From NCBI GenBank assembly GCA_024404675.1, contig JAKSPO010000002.1:121396-185395 (forward strand): a stretch of DNA of 64,000 nt, in the 5' to 3' direction. Below the pieces are notes generated by a model that saw only the letters and a program-made list of their open reading frames with translations, ran no database searches and was not told the DNA's origin. Positions 1 through 8,693 of the stretch are shown here, one piece after another; the first letter of the stretch is position 1; each line of letters begins with the position of its first letter. Source of the DNA: Lachnospiraceae bacterium. GTDB taxonomy: Bacteria > Bacillota > Clostridia > Lachnospirales > Lachnospiraceae. The position numbers were made by a program, and so were the translations under genes.

Positions 1-1
1 G

Positions 2-433
2 GAGGTTATCCGTTTTGTGACGGAACGGATGCATAAGGCACCCTTTATGATGGGGGTGGCAGACAATATCGGGTATTTTTCCCCGGAGGAGGGAAGCATC
101 CGCGGCGATATGAGCGGGAAAGCGTATTTCGCCGGCTGCAGTGCGGGAATCACAGCAATCGGTATCGATAGTGTCGGCAATGTGCGCGGCTGTGAATCCA
201 TGTACGACTCCTGCTTTACGGAGGGGAATCTTCGGGAGAAGAGTCTTAGAGAGATTTGGGAGAATCCGGAGGGCTTTTCCTATAACCGAAGGTTTTCGAA
301 GGATTTGCTGACCGGGGCGTGCGCAAGCTGCAGGTACGGAGAGTATTGCGCGGGCGGCTGTCGCTCGTACAACTATTTTGTGCATGGTAAGCTTTACGAG
401 GCACCGCGCTGTGCCCGTATTAGGAAGCACTAA
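2..433 (+). CDS. Radical SAM/SPASM protein, C-terminal part (5' end outside window)
   Basis: The open frame runs in from the window edge with no start visible; an internal GTG at 17 is not a convincing start. What remains is a SPASM domain, the C-terminal auxiliary [4Fe-4S]-binding module of radical SAM peptide- or protein-modifying enzymes. It shows a first Cys in AGCSAGI, then GNVRGCESM, a LREIW motif and the CxxCxxxxxC cluster CASCRYGEYCAGGC, ending with CARI. The catalytic CxxxCxxC half lies upstream, so the substrate (RiPP precursor, sulfatase, etc.) cannot be assigned. A strong terminator follows at once, so this is the last gene of its transcript. Confidence 0.88.
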   Translation, partial: EVIRFVTERMHKAPFMMGVADNIGYFSPEEGSIRGDMSGKAYFAGCSAGITAIGIDSVGNVRGCESMYDSCFTEGNLREKSLREIWENPEGFSYNRRFSKDLLTGACASCRYGEYCAGGCRSYNYFVHGKLYEAPRCARIRKH

Positions 434-452
434 AGAGTAAATAGAATGAATA

Positions 453-492
453 AAGGCCATCCGCTTAAAAACGGATGGCCTTCGCTTTTTTT
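453..492 (+). terminator. Rho-independent terminator of the SPASM gene
   Basis: An 11-bp GC-rich stem (AAGGCCATCCG pairing with CGGATGGCCTT) is followed by a run of T. It lies between the convergent SPASM and LemA genes. Confidence 0.9.
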
Positions 493-504
493 ACTTTGCA
501 AAGC

Positions 505-1053
505 TTAGATGTTCAGATCCATCTTCACATCCTCGCGCTTGGTGCTTTCTGCCTCAAAGAATGGCTCTGCCATAATGCCGCAGCCATTTGCCACAAGGCT
601 TGTAGGGAACATGATGATTCTCTGGTTCAGCTGAGAAACGTTAGCGTTGTAGGCACGACGTGCTGCTGCAAGATGCTCCTCAACATCCATAATGGAAAGC
701 TGAAGGGACTTGAAGTTCTCGTTGGCATGCAACTGCGGATAGTTCTCGGCAAGGATGTTAAGACCCTGTCTTGCCTCGTCCATGGTTGCCATAGCGTTGT
801 TTCTTTCGCTCATGCTCATGCCCTGACGAAGCTTAACGGTTTCAAGAATGGTTTCCTTCTCAAACTTCGCATAAGACTTTGCAACCTCAACCATCTTGGT
901 CAGGGTATCATATCTCTTGGTAAGAGCAACATCGATTCCGGAGATTGCCTCCTGGATCTTAACCTGCAGTCTTCTTAAACCGTTCATAGTGGTAATCCAC
1001 CAGAGTCCGATAAGAATTACGATTACAACAATAGTAATAATAGCAGTTAACAT
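505..1053 (-). CDS. lemA: LemA family membrane protein
   Basis: This 182-residue protein has one N-terminal transmembrane helix (residues 3-20) and then a long helical cytoplasmic or extracytoplasmic region typical of LemA (VKIQEAISGIDVALTKRYD, then LNILAENYPQLHANENF). The start chosen is the ATG at 1053, preceded by AGAAAGGAC; an upstream in-frame start at 1086 has no ribosome site. Length matches the family (about 180-190). Its biochemical role is unknown. The DUF3137 gene 55 bp upstream on the same strand is a common partner of lemA, so the two probably form an operon. Confidence 0.93.
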   Translation of the reverse strand: MLTAIITIVVIVILIGLWWITTMNGLRRLQVKIQEAISGIDVALTKRYDTLTKMVEVAKSYAKFEKETILETVKLRQGMSMSERNNAMATMDEARQGLNILAENYPQLHANENFKSLQLSIMDVEEHLAAARRAYNANVSQLNQRIIMFPTSLVANGCGIMAEPFFEAESTKREDVKMDLNI

Positions 1054-1108
1054 ATTTTGTCCTTTCTGAGAGATTCTTCTCTCCACACATTTATTTTAAG
1101 CACTATGC

Positions 1109-2023
1109 TTAATTGGTTCCACCGAAAATATTGCGCTCCATATGAAGCTGATTGATGAAGGAGGTGATTGCAGTTACCTCGTTTTTGACCGGTAGAATAT
1201 CCTTTTCGTAGGTTAAAGGAGACCAGAGCGAGGGCTCTAACGTATCGGTTCCGGTTTCCACCGCAAGATGAATCAGATTGTTATGAAAACCGATCATAAC
1301 CTTGCCGTTTACCAAAGCGGTGTAGTTCATCAGCGCCTCCATGATGTGCGGTGTGATAAGATAGAAGGCTTCCTGGTCATTCTGACAGTAACAGGTGAAG
1401 CGATTGTTGAACTCCTCATTCTCGAACTCTACCTTATGGCGACGGTCCGTAGCCCTTGTGAAGATTGAGGATTTCTTCTGCGTATAGCCAAAGCCTGCCT
1501 GAATCAGCTGCAGATCAAAGTTGAAATGCTTGTTGGAACTCATGGTAATCCAACGCCCCTGAAAATAAGTGACCGTGTAGGAGCTCTTTCCGTTGCTTCG
1601 ATGATCCTGAATCAGTACATCGGAACGCTGGAAGCGTATGCCGTTATAAGCGCCGGTAATCAGATCTTCGCTGTGATAGCGGTTTCCGAGCTGCATAAAT
1701 CCGGTCTCACGAATCATATCCTTTGAGAAGCCCTCGTCGGCGAGATAACTGATCTTACCAAAGGCCTCCTCGAAGGTTGCCGTTACGATTGAGTCCTTGT
1801 AATGCTTTTCGTAGGCCTTATGTTTCGGTGAATAGGCAAGCATGAAATACAGAATTCCAATGACTGCAAGCAGCAGACCGAATAGAATCGTTCCGAAATT
1901 CTGCATGCCGATGCCACCGATGAACATGATGAAGGCGACGACGCAGATTGCCGAACCAATCAGTACCGGAGGGATCAATGCGGAACGTTCGCGCTCCAAC
2001 GAGGATAAAACATCGTTATTCAT
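1109..2023 (-). CDS. DUF3137 domain membrane protein
   Basis: A 304-residue protein with two closely spaced N-terminal transmembrane segments (about residues 18-60) followed by a soluble domain with the DUF3137 pattern (FEEAFGKISYLADEGFSKDMI, then GAYNGIRFQRSDV, then TYFQGRW). The start is the ATG at 2023 behind GGGGGAATTGT; an earlier frame opening at 2056 is not supported. DUF3137 proteins often sit beside lemA, as here. Function is unknown; the pair is presumed to act at the membrane. Confidence 0.85.
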   Translation of the reverse strand: MNNDVLSSLERERSALIPPVLIGSAICVVAFIMFIGGIGMQNFGTILFGLLLAVIGILYFMLAYSPKHKAYEKHYKDSIVTATFEEAFGKISYLADEGFSKDMIRETGFMQLGNRYHSEDLITGAYNGIRFQRSDVLIQDHRSNGKSSYTVTYFQGRWITMSSNKHFNFDLQLIQAGFGYTQKKSSIFTRATDRRHKVEFENEEFNNRFTCYCQNDQEAFYLITPHIMEALMNYTALVNGKVMIGFHNNLIHLAVETGTDTLEPSLWSPLTYEKDILPVKNEVTAITSFINQLHMERNIFGGTN

Positions 2024-2070
2024 ATACAATTCCCCCATACATGATGAATGAATCATTTGTTGTGAGAATG

Positions 2071-2099
2071 ATTATAGCACAGGTAAATGTAATTTACAA
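2071..2099 (-). promoter_or_regulatory. Promoter of DUF3137-lemA
   Basis: On the minus strand, TTGTAA (2094-2099) and a perfect TATAAT (2071-2076) are separated by 17 bp, about 45 nt upstream of the DUF3137 start. Confidence 0.65.
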
Positions 2100-2139
2100 T
2101 ATCCAATTTGTAAAATAATGTAAAATCATTCCGCAAAGG

Positions 2140-2173
2140 AAAAGGGACAGCCGTGCAAGACGACTATCCCTTC
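2140..2173 (-). terminator. Terminator of the BMP-type ABC operon
   Basis: On the minus strand a stem with AAGGGA/TCCCTT arms and interrupted inner pairing is followed by TTTTCC. It lies just past the last permease gene. Confidence 0.7.
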
Positions 2174-2197
2174 TGTTAACTGAATGAATGTGGACGA

Positions 2198-3229
2198 TTA
2201 ACGCTCCTCGCGGAAGTAGTTCTGTCCAAGGTGTGCGGGCGGGAGAGCTTCCTTCTTCTGCTTGATGCTTACGAAGATTAATACAAGAAGCGTCATAATA
2301 TAAGGAGACATCTTGAAAAGCTCCTGTGCCTGCATTGTGAGGTTCGGAATATAGTTATGTACGATATAAAGACCACCGAACAGGAAGGAACCGATAATAG
2401 CAAGGCTCGGATTCCAGAGCGAGAAAATAACCAGTGCTACGGAGAGCCAGCCTCGGTCGCCGAAGCCGTTATTGGACCATACGCCGGTAGCGTAGTCCAT
2501 AATATAGTAGAGACCGCCGAGACCGGCAATCATACTGCCGATACAGGTGGAAATGTACTTATAACGGTTTACATTGATACCTGCGGCATCGGCCGTCGCC
2601 GGATTCTCGCCGACAGCGCGGAGGGTAAGTCCGACACGCGTCTTCATCAGAATGTGTGAAGCGATCAGAGCGATAATAATCGACAGGTAAGCAAGGAAGC
2701 TGTAAGAGAAGAGCGTGCTGCAAATTTCGGAAACAACCATCGGACAGCGTCCCTCCTCTGCAAGCTGACTGACCTTATCGACAAAGGGAAGATGCGTTGC
2801 AAAGCAGCTACTCGTCTTCGTAAGTGTTACGGTAGGCACATCAGCCTTTGAAATCTTAATGAGAGAGCCACCGAAGAAGTTGCCGACACCGACACCGAAG
2901 GTGGTCAGTGCAAGACCGGTAACGTTCTGGTTCGCACGAAGCGTAACCGTAAGGAAGCAGTAGATCAGACCCATCAGGCAGGAGAAAAGCAGTGAGGTCG
3001 TAAGCGCGATCAATACAGCAAGAAGCTTAATGTACCACAGGCTGAAGTCTGCACCGGTCTGCTCGAAGAAGAAGCCGCCGATGATACCGCCGATAGCACC
3101 CATATACATAATACCCGGAATTCCGAGGTTCAGGTGGCCGGATTTCTCGGTGATAATCTCACCGGTGGAACCGTAGAGGAGCGGAACGCCCTGCATACAT
3201 GCTCGTCTGATAAATGCAAAGATAATCAT
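2198..3229 (-). CDS. ABC transporter permease, BMP/nucleoside type (second permease)
   Basis: A 343-residue integral membrane protein of the BPD_transp_2 family. The N-terminus (GVPLLYGSTGEIITEKSGHLNLGIPGIM) is diagnostic of the NupQ/YufQ-type permease that pairs with a BMP lipoprotein. The later motif VGENPATADAAGIN is the cytoplasmic coupling loop contacting the ATPase. It overlaps the preceding permease by 4 bp (ATGA), indicating translational coupling. By family it imports nucleosides or purine derivatives; the exact substrate is not deducible. Confidence 0.93.
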   Translation of the reverse strand: MIIFAFIRRACMQGVPLLYGSTGEIITEKSGHLNLGIPGIMYMGAIGGIIGGFFFEQTGADFSLWYIKLLAVLIALTTSLLFSCLMGLIYCFLTVTLRANQNVTGLALTTFGVGVGNFFGGSLIKISKADVPTVTLTKTSSCFATHLPFVDKVSQLAEEGRCPMVVSEICSTLFSYSFLAYLSIIIALIASHILMKTRVGLTLRAVGENPATADAAGINVNRYKYISTCIGSMIAGLGGLYYIMDYATGVWSNNGFGDRGWLSVALVIFSLWNPSLAIIGSFLFGGLYIVHNYIPNLTMQAQELFKMSPYIMTLLVLIFVSIKQKKEALPPAHLGQNYFREER

Positions 3230-4335
3230 GCCTTGTCCTCCTTTCTGCGGAAACGGATACTGTAGTGAATGAAGAATTCACAGCCGATGATACAGAAGAT
3301 TACGAAGCCGGTAATAATATCGGCAAATGCGGAGTCAAGACCGGTAAGTGTCGTGATCTCCTTAGCACCCTTTCCAAGGAAGGATAAAAGGAATGCGAAG
3401 AAGGACATGATTAACGGATTGAATTTGCCGAGCCAGGAAACCATGATTGCGGTAAAGCCCTGTCCGCCAACGGAGTTTGCGATGATGGTATGGTCGGCAC
3501 CGGCTACAATCAGGAAGCCTGCAAGTCCGCAAAGCGCACCGGAGATAAGCATCGTACGGATGATAACGATTTTAACGTTGATACCGATGTAGCGAGCGGT
3601 GTTCTCGCTTTCGCCGACAACGGAAATCTCGTAGCCCTGCTTACAATAGTTCAGGTAAATGTAAGTGGTGATCGTCATCACAATAACGATGAGAATATTC
3701 AAAAGGTAAGGATACTGACCGGATACGATCCAACCGGCTCTTGAATCACTGTTGATGACACCGACATGTCCCGAACCTCTCGGAACGGACCAGATATATA
3801 CGAAGTAGGAGGTGACCTGCGTCGCAACGTAGTTCATCATCAGGGTGAAGAGCGTCTCATTTGTATTCCAGAATGCCTTGAAGATGGCGGGAATCACTGC
3901 CCATATAGCACCGGCAAGGACTGCTGCACCAAGCATAATAAGGAGCAGAAGCGGATTCGGAACACGCGTACCGATCAATTTCATGCAGGAAGCGGCAGCG
4001 AGGCAGGAGATCAGTGTCTGACCTTCCGCACCGATATTCCAGAAACGCATACGAAAGGCGGGTGTTACCGCTACGGAAATACAAAGGAGAATCGCAGTCT
4101 TCTCAAACAGATCCCAGCGACGGTTCGGAGTACCGAAGGAGCCGTCGAGCATGGTGCTAAGGATATCGGCCGGATTCCAGCCAACGATCAGGAAGGCGAA
4201 AACACAGATAAATACGAAACCTACCGCGATGGAGGCGATACGTATCAGAAGCGCCTTGTGTCTAGGCATGTTGTCTCTTTTTGCAAGGTGGAAAAGAGGC
4301 TCATGAACCTTATTTGCTTTTAACTCACTAGCCAT
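3226..4335 (-). CDS. ABC transporter permease, BMP/nucleoside type (first permease)
   Basis: A 369-residue permease of the NupP/YufP type with about 8-10 hydrophobic segments, the family motif FRMRFWNIGAEGQ near residue 90 and the coupling-loop motif GESENTARYIGIN. The ATG at 4335 is chosen because AAGGAGGAGCAGC lies directly upstream; it overlaps the 3' end of the ATPase gene by 8 bp. It should form a heterodimeric channel with the next permease. Confidence 0.93.
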   Translation of the reverse strand: MASELKANKVHEPLFHLAKRDNMPRHKALLIRIASIAVGFVFICVFAFLIVGWNPADILSTMLDGSFGTPNRRWDLFEKTAILLCISVAVTPAFRMRFWNIGAEGQTLISCLAAASCMKLIGTRVPNPLLLLIMLGAAVLAGAIWAVIPAIFKAFWNTNETLFTLMMNYVATQVTSYFVYIWSVPRGSGHVGVINSDSRAGWIVSGQYPYLLNILIVIVMTITTYIYLNYCKQGYEISVVGESENTARYIGINVKIVIIRTMLISGALCGLAGFLIVAGADHTIIANSVGGQGFTAIMVSWLGKFNPLIMSFFAFLLSFLGKGAKEITTLTGLDSAFADIITGFVIFCIIGCEFFIHYSIRFRRKEDKA

Positions 4336-5959
4336 GCTGCTCCTCCTTGTGATTCTCGGAAGGATTGGCAACCTTACTGGTCATCAGTAAGCCAATCTCC
4401 TCCTTCATTGTATTGGCTCTGGTCGGGGTAGCCTTCGGGTCAACGATACCGCTTACCTGTCCGGAGCTAAGAACCATGATTCTGTCGCAGAGTTCAATCA
4501 GAACATCGAGATCCTCTCCGACGAAAATAACCGAAACACCCTTCTCCTTCTGCTCGTTTAAGAGATTGTAGATCAGATAGGAGGAGTTGATATCGAGGCC
4601 TCGAACCGGATAAGCAGCCATCAGAACGGTCGGTGCAGCGGCAATCTCACGGCCGACAAGGACCTTTTGCACGTTACCGCCGGAAAGTCTGCGGACGGGC
4701 GTCTTCGCATTCGGCGTTACGACCTGCAGCTCGCTTATGATCTGCTCCGCTAAGGAGGACGGTGTGGAACGGTTCAAAAAGAGGCCGTGCCCCTTACGGT
4801 AGCTTCGAAGCATCATATTATCGATGATACCCATATTGCCGACAAGTCCCATGCCGAGACGGTCCTCGGGGACGAACGAAAGGCGGACACCAAGCTCACG
4901 GATCTGCTTCGGCGACTTGTTACGGAGGTCTTCCGTGCCGCCGTCGTCCGGGTGGATGTAGGTGATTGCACCGGAATCAAGCTTCTGCAGTCCGGCGATT
5001 GCTTCAAGCAGCTCTCGCTGACCGCTTCCGGCGATACCTGCGATGCCGAGAATCTCGCCGCATTTGGCTTCAAAGGAAACATCCTTAAGAACCGGAATGC
5101 CATCCGGATTCTTACAGTTCAGGCCCTCTACCTTCAAGCGAACCTCTGTGTTGACCGGCTCGCTTCTGTGGATATTCAGATCCACCTTCTCGCCAACCAT
5201 CATCTCAGTCAGCTGCGATTCGTTGGTTTCTGCTGTCTTAACGGTTCCGATGTAGCGACCCTTGCAGAGAACGGAAACTCTGTCGGAAAGCGACAATACC
5301 TCATGGAGCTTATGGGTAATGATAATGATGGACTTGCCATCCTTCTTCATATTTCTGAGAACATCGAAAAGGCGGGTAGTCTCCTGCGGCGTAAGTACCG
5401 CGGTCGGCTCATCAAGAATCAGAATATCGGCACCGCGGAACAGAACCTTGATAATTTCAACGGTCTGCTTCTCGGAAACGGACATGTCATAAATTTTCTT
5501 ACGCGGGTCAAGGAGGAAACCGTAACGGTCACAGATCTCCCGTACACGCTTTTCGTAAGCGTCGAGGTCGTATTTGCCGTCGTTAAGTCCGAGAACAATA
5601 TTCTCGGTGGCGGTGAAGACATCAATCAGCTTGAAATGCTGGTGAATCATGCCGATTCTGTAACGGAAGGCGTCCTTAGGGGAACGAATCATAACCTCCT
5701 CGCCGTTAATCAGAATGTGGCCGTTGTCCGGATAATAGATGCCGGAGATCATGTTCATCAACGTCGTCTTTCCGCTTCCGTTCTCGCCGAGAATGGAAAG
5801 AATCTCACCACGGTAAACGGACAGATTGATGCCGCTGTTGGCAACCACGTCGCCGAAGGTTTTGGTAATGTTCCGAAGCTCGATCGCAGGGATAACCGGG
5901 GTATTGTCGGTTACCGAAGCCTGTGTTTCGCTTACGGAAGCTGCGGTAGGTTCACTCAC
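4328..5959 (-). CDS. ABC transporter ATP-binding protein, double-cassette BMP/nucleoside type
   Basis: A 543-residue protein with two fused ABC cassettes, as in NupO/YufO and RbsA. Cassette 1 (about residues 30-250) has GENGSGKTT and LILDEPTAVLT. Cassette 2 has a degenerate P-loop (GIAGSGQRE) with signature LSGGNVQK, typical for the family, where only one site is fully competent. The best start is GTG at 5959 because AAAGGAGGATTACAAC immediately precedes it; longer readings begin at TTG 6049 or ATG 6004 without a ribosome site. It energises the two permeases downstream. Confidence 0.94.
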   Translation of the reverse strand: MSEPTAASVSETQASVTDNTPVIPAIELRNITKTFGDVVANSGINLSVYRGEILSILGENGSGKTTLMNMISGIYYPDNGHILINGEEVMIRSPKDAFRYRIGMIHQHFKLIDVFTATENIVLGLNDGKYDLDAYEKRVREICDRYGFLLDPRKKIYDMSVSEKQTVEIIKVLFRGADILILDEPTAVLTPQETTRLFDVLRNMKKDGKSIIIITHKLHEVLSLSDRVSVLCKGRYIGTVKTAETNESQLTEMMVGEKVDLNIHRSEPVNTEVRLKVEGLNCKNPDGIPVLKDVSFEAKCGEILGIAGIAGSGQRELLEAIAGLQKLDSGAITYIHPDDGGTEDLRNKSPKQIRELGVRLSFVPEDRLGMGLVGNMGIIDNMMLRSYRKGHGLFLNRSTPSSLAEQIISELQVVTPNAKTPVRRLSGGNVQKVLVGREIAAAPTVLMAAYPVRGLDINSSYLIYNLLNEQKEKGVSVIFVGEDLDVLIELCDRIMVLSSGQVSGIVDPKATPTRANTMKEEIGLLMTSKVANPSENHKEEQHG

Positions 5960-6054
5960 GTTGTAATCCTCCTTTGATAATGCTTTTGGCTCTGAACACG
6001 TCATGCAATCGGAAATGTGCAGAGCTAAAAACAGTATCCCATAAATCAACTTTA

Positions 6055-6076
6055 GCGGGGCAAAAAATGCCCCGCT
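6055..6076 (-). promoter_or_regulatory. Intercistronic hairpin between bmpA-like and ATPase genes
   Basis: A 7-bp all-GC stem (GCGGGGC/GCCCCGC) sits in the 144-bp gap after the substrate-binding protein gene. It lacks a following T-run, so it looks like an RNA-stabilising or partially terminating element that keeps the binding protein more abundant than the membrane components. Confidence 0.6.
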
Positions 6077-6103
6077 TAAGTGATCGGTTAAAAAGATTTC
6101 TGA

Positions 6104-7318
6104 TTAGAACTTGGAGTTCAGAAGCTCGATGCCGTCGATCTTAAGGTCGAAAGCGGGAGCGCTACGGAACTCGGACTCATGGAAGTAACCATCCTTGATT
6201 ACCTCGGTGTCAGGAGTGTAATCAGCGTCGCTGTCGATATCAGCCATGTAGGAATCAAGCTTCTTACCGTCAACAGTGAAGGTGTCGGTAGAGAATACAT
6301 TGATCTTGCCTGCCTTGAGGTCTGCGATTACGGCATTGATCTTGTCCTGGGTGCCTGCTGCAGCAGCCTTGTCATTTACAGCGGAGAGCTCAACGGAACC
6401 CTCAGCAAAGCCTGCGGACCAGTCAGCCGGGATAGTCTTGCCGTCCTTTACGCAGTTGATTGCGAAGGTGTAGTAAGGAGCCCAGTTGATTCTGGAGGAT
6501 ACGATGAAGGTGTTAGGACAAGCGGAAACGGTGGAACCGTTGTAGGAAACGTTCGGAACGCCTGCGGTCTCACATGCGGTAGGAGCACCCATGGAGTCAG
6601 CATGCTGGCTGATCAGTACGCAGCCGGCCTTGATAAGCTTCTGAGCTGCTTCCTTCTCCTCGGTCTCGTCGTACCAGGAACCGGTGAACTGTACCTTCAT
6701 GGTAACGGAAGGACATACGGACTTAGCACCAAGATAGAAGGAGGTGTAACCGGAAATAACCTCTGCGTAGGTGTATGCACCAACATAACCCATAACAGCC
6801 TTCTCAGGGGTGATCTTGCCGGACTCGATCATCTCGTTCAGCTTAAGACCTGCAGCAACACCTGCAGCGTAACGTCCCTCGTAAATGCTTGCGAAAGCGT
6901 TGTGGTAGTTTGCAAGACCCTCGGTGTGAGCCTTGGTACCGGTAGCGTGAAGGAACTGAACCTTCGGGAACTCCTTAGCAGCCTGGATGAGGAAATCCTC
7001 ATGACCGAAGGAATCAGCGAAAATGATGTTACATCCGCGGTCTACAAGATCCTTAGCAGCCTCATAGCAGGCGTTGCTCTCCGGGATGTTGGTTACGATG
7101 ATCATGCGGCTCTCCGGAATACCAAGCGTCTTGCAGGTTTCCTTCATAGCGTTGATGAAGTTGAGATCGTAAGTGGACTGCTCATTGTGGAGGCAGATAA
7201 GGCCGATCTTGATGTCCTTATACTCTGCGCTTCCCTCGTCGCCCTTCTTGCCGGAAGCACATGCGGTAAGTGCAAGTACCATAGCAAGAGAAAGGAGCAT
7301 AACAACAAATTTTTTCAT
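6104..7318 (-). CDS. BMP family ABC transporter substrate-binding lipoprotein
   Basis: A 404-residue lipoprotein with signal peptide and lipobox (LALTAC, Cys at residue 20), followed by the Bmp/PnrA fold: IKIGLICLHNEQSTYDLNF, a Rossmann-like core with FADSFGHEDF, and HADSMGAPTACETAGV. PnrA-type proteins bind purine nucleosides outside the membrane. The start is ATG 7318 behind AAGGAGAAGAAACCT. It is the first gene of the operon with the double-cassette ATPase and two permeases, transcribed from the strong promoter at 7418-7447. The ligand is inferred from family only. Confidence 0.94.
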   Translation of the reverse strand: MKKFVVMLLSLAMVLALTACASGKKGDEGSAEYKDIKIGLICLHNEQSTYDLNFINAMKETCKTLGIPESRMIIVTNIPESNACYEAAKDLVDRGCNIIFADSFGHEDFLIQAAKEFPKVQFLHATGTKAHTEGLANYHNAFASIYEGRYAAGVAAGLKLNEMIESGKITPEKAVMGYVGAYTYAEVISGYTSFYLGAKSVCPSVTMKVQFTGSWYDETEEKEAAQKLIKAGCVLISQHADSMGAPTACETAGVPNVSYNGSTVSACPNTFIVSSRINWAPYYTFAINCVKDGKTIPADWSAGFAEGSVELSAVNDKAAAAGTQDKINAVIADLKAGKINVFSTDTFTVDGKKLDSYMADIDSDADYTPDTEVIKDGYFHESEFRSAPAFDLKIDGIELLNSKF

Positions 7319-7417
7319 AGGTTTCTTCTCCTTAAAAAGAAAATGTGAATGGGAATCGGAATGGGATCCTCCGATTAAGAAAAATAAGGTCGGCGAAGTC
7401 GCTCGAACCATAACACG

Positions 7418-7447
7418 ATTATAGTATTTTCATTAAGAGTATGTCAA
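7418..7447 (-). promoter_or_regulatory. Strong promoter of the BMP-type ABC operon
   Basis: On the minus strand a perfect TTGACA (7442-7447) and perfect TATAAT (7418-7423) are separated by 18 bp. The leader of about 90 nt has small hairpins but no purine-riboswitch core. Confidence 0.85.
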
Positions 7448-7498
7448 GAGAAAGAAAAGGGGAAAAACACGTCGAACACGGTCTTCTCTTATGCAAAA

Positions 7499-7523
7499 TG
7501 CACAATGCCCCATGGGGATGTGC
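7499..7523. promoter_or_regulatory. Palindrome in the divergent intergenic region
   Basis: An imperfect dyad with outer arms TGCAC/GTGCA and inner CCCC/GGGG centred on CATG lies between the two divergent promoters. It is placed to serve as an operator, but no regulator can be named. Confidence 0.4.
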
Positions 7524-7562
7524 AAGGACACGAAAAAGTCACGGTTTCGTGCACATTTTTTG

Positions 7563-7591
7563 TTGAATTTTTCGGCGCATTTTGGTAAAAT
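7563..7591 (+). promoter_or_regulatory. Promoter of the zinc-ribbon/SPFH operon
   Basis: TTGAAT (7563-7568), a 17-bp spacer, then TAAAAT (7586-7591), about 33 nt upstream of the first start codon. It does not resemble a sigma-W type promoter. Confidence 0.65.
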
Positions 7592-7624
7592 AAACTTACT
7601 TTAAGCATGCATCAGGAGATAGCT

Positions 7625-8683
7625 ATGGAGAATACTTTCTACAAATGCCCGGCTTGCGGAACCACACTGCGGTACAGTGCCTCGAGCGGCAAGCTTGCCT
7701 GTGATTCCTGCGGTAATCAGTATGAGCTCTCCGAGATGGAGGCTGCGGCAAGCAGCAATGTGTTCCGTGCCTCTTTTGACTGGGGAGATTATAAGGCGAA
7801 TCTTCGTCCGAATACCGATACCAAGGTTTACATCTGTAAGTTTTGCGGCGCACAGATTCTGACAGACAGTACCACGGCGGCAACGCATTGTCCCTACTGC
7901 GATAATGAAGTGGTGATTAATGACGCATTTGACGGCGGCCTTCGCCCGAACGGTATCATTCCCTTCAGAATCACGAAGGACAGGCTGAAGGAGATCGTTA
8001 ATTCCTTCGGAAAGGGTAAGAAGCTTCTTCCGCGTGACTTCTTTACGAATAAGCGTATCGGAGATGTGCAGGGTGTCTACGTTCCGTTCTGGCTTTTTGA
8101 CGGCACGGTGGACGGCTGGATGGTCTTTGACGCCAAGAAGGAAAGAGAGTTCACGGAGGGCGAATACCGGGTGAAGGAAACCTCCTATTATTCCCTTGGT
8201 CGTCAGGGAAGCTTATCCTTCCGAAACGTACCGATTGACGGTGCGGAGAAGATGGATGACGCGATGATGGATTCGCTCGGACCTTACAATTTTGATGAGG
8301 TCGTGGATTTCCAGACCGCTTACCTTTCCGGCTTTCTTGCGGATCGCTTCGACCGTGACCCCGATCAGAGCATCGGACGTGCGGAGGAGCTGATGATGGC
8401 AAGTACCGAGAACAGGTTCCGTTCGACGACAAGCAGCTATACCGGAGTCGAGGTGAACCGAAAGAGTCTGAATCTTCAGTCTCCGTCGGTCAGATATGTT
8501 CTTCTTCCGGTATATATCATCAACTGCAAGTACGATGGCAAGGAATACCGCTATGCGGTCAACGGGCAGACCGGAAAGATGGTCGGTGCGCTTCCTGTCA
8601 GCAAGGAGCGTAAGCGTGCATATTTCTGGGGCGTATTCGGCGGGGTAACCGCGGTACTCGGCGCTTTGCTTTGCTTACTGTAG
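7625..8683 (+). CDS. TFIIB-type zinc-ribbon membrane protein (YdjG-like)
   Basis: A 352-residue protein with two N-terminal zinc ribbons (CPACG/CDSCG near residues 8-30 and CKFCG/CPYC near residues 78-97), a beta-rich middle domain and one C-terminal transmembrane helix (last 20 residues). ATG 7625 is used because AGGAGATAGCT precedes it; ATG 7607 has none. Gene order (zinc ribbon, short membrane protein, SPFH protein) matches B. subtilis ydjGHI, a membrane complex that I recall being linked to PspA anchoring. No pspA is in view here. Molecular function is unproven. Confidence 0.78.
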   Translation: MENTFYKCPACGTTLRYSASSGKLACDSCGNQYELSEMEAAASSNVFRASFDWGDYKANLRPNTDTKVYICKFCGAQILTDSTTAATHCPYCDNEVVINDAFDGGLRPNGIIPFRITKDRLKEIVNSFGKGKKLLPRDFFTNKRIGDVQGVYVPFWLFDGTVDGWMVFDAKKEREFTEGEYRVKETSYYSLGRQGSLSFRNVPIDGAEKMDDAMMDSLGPYNFDEVVDFQTAYLSGFLADRFDRDPDQSIGRAEELMMASTENRFRSTTSSYTGVEVNRKSLNLQSPSVRYVLLPVYIINCKYDGKEYRYAVNGQTGKMVGALPVSKERKRAYFWGVFGGVTAVLGALLCLL

Positions 8684-8693
8684 GAGGTGTGGA

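Noticed and set aside
6179..7348. Long plus-strand reading frame (389 codons) opposite the BMP lipoprotein gene
   Set aside because: It is antisense to a gene with clear family motifs, lacks a ribosome site and encodes no recognisable domain; codon bias of the real gene keeps the opposite frame open.
7319..7411. Purine riboswitch in the leader of the BMP-type ABC operon
   Set aside because: The 90-nt leader folds into small hairpins only and lacks the conserved purine aptamer loops.
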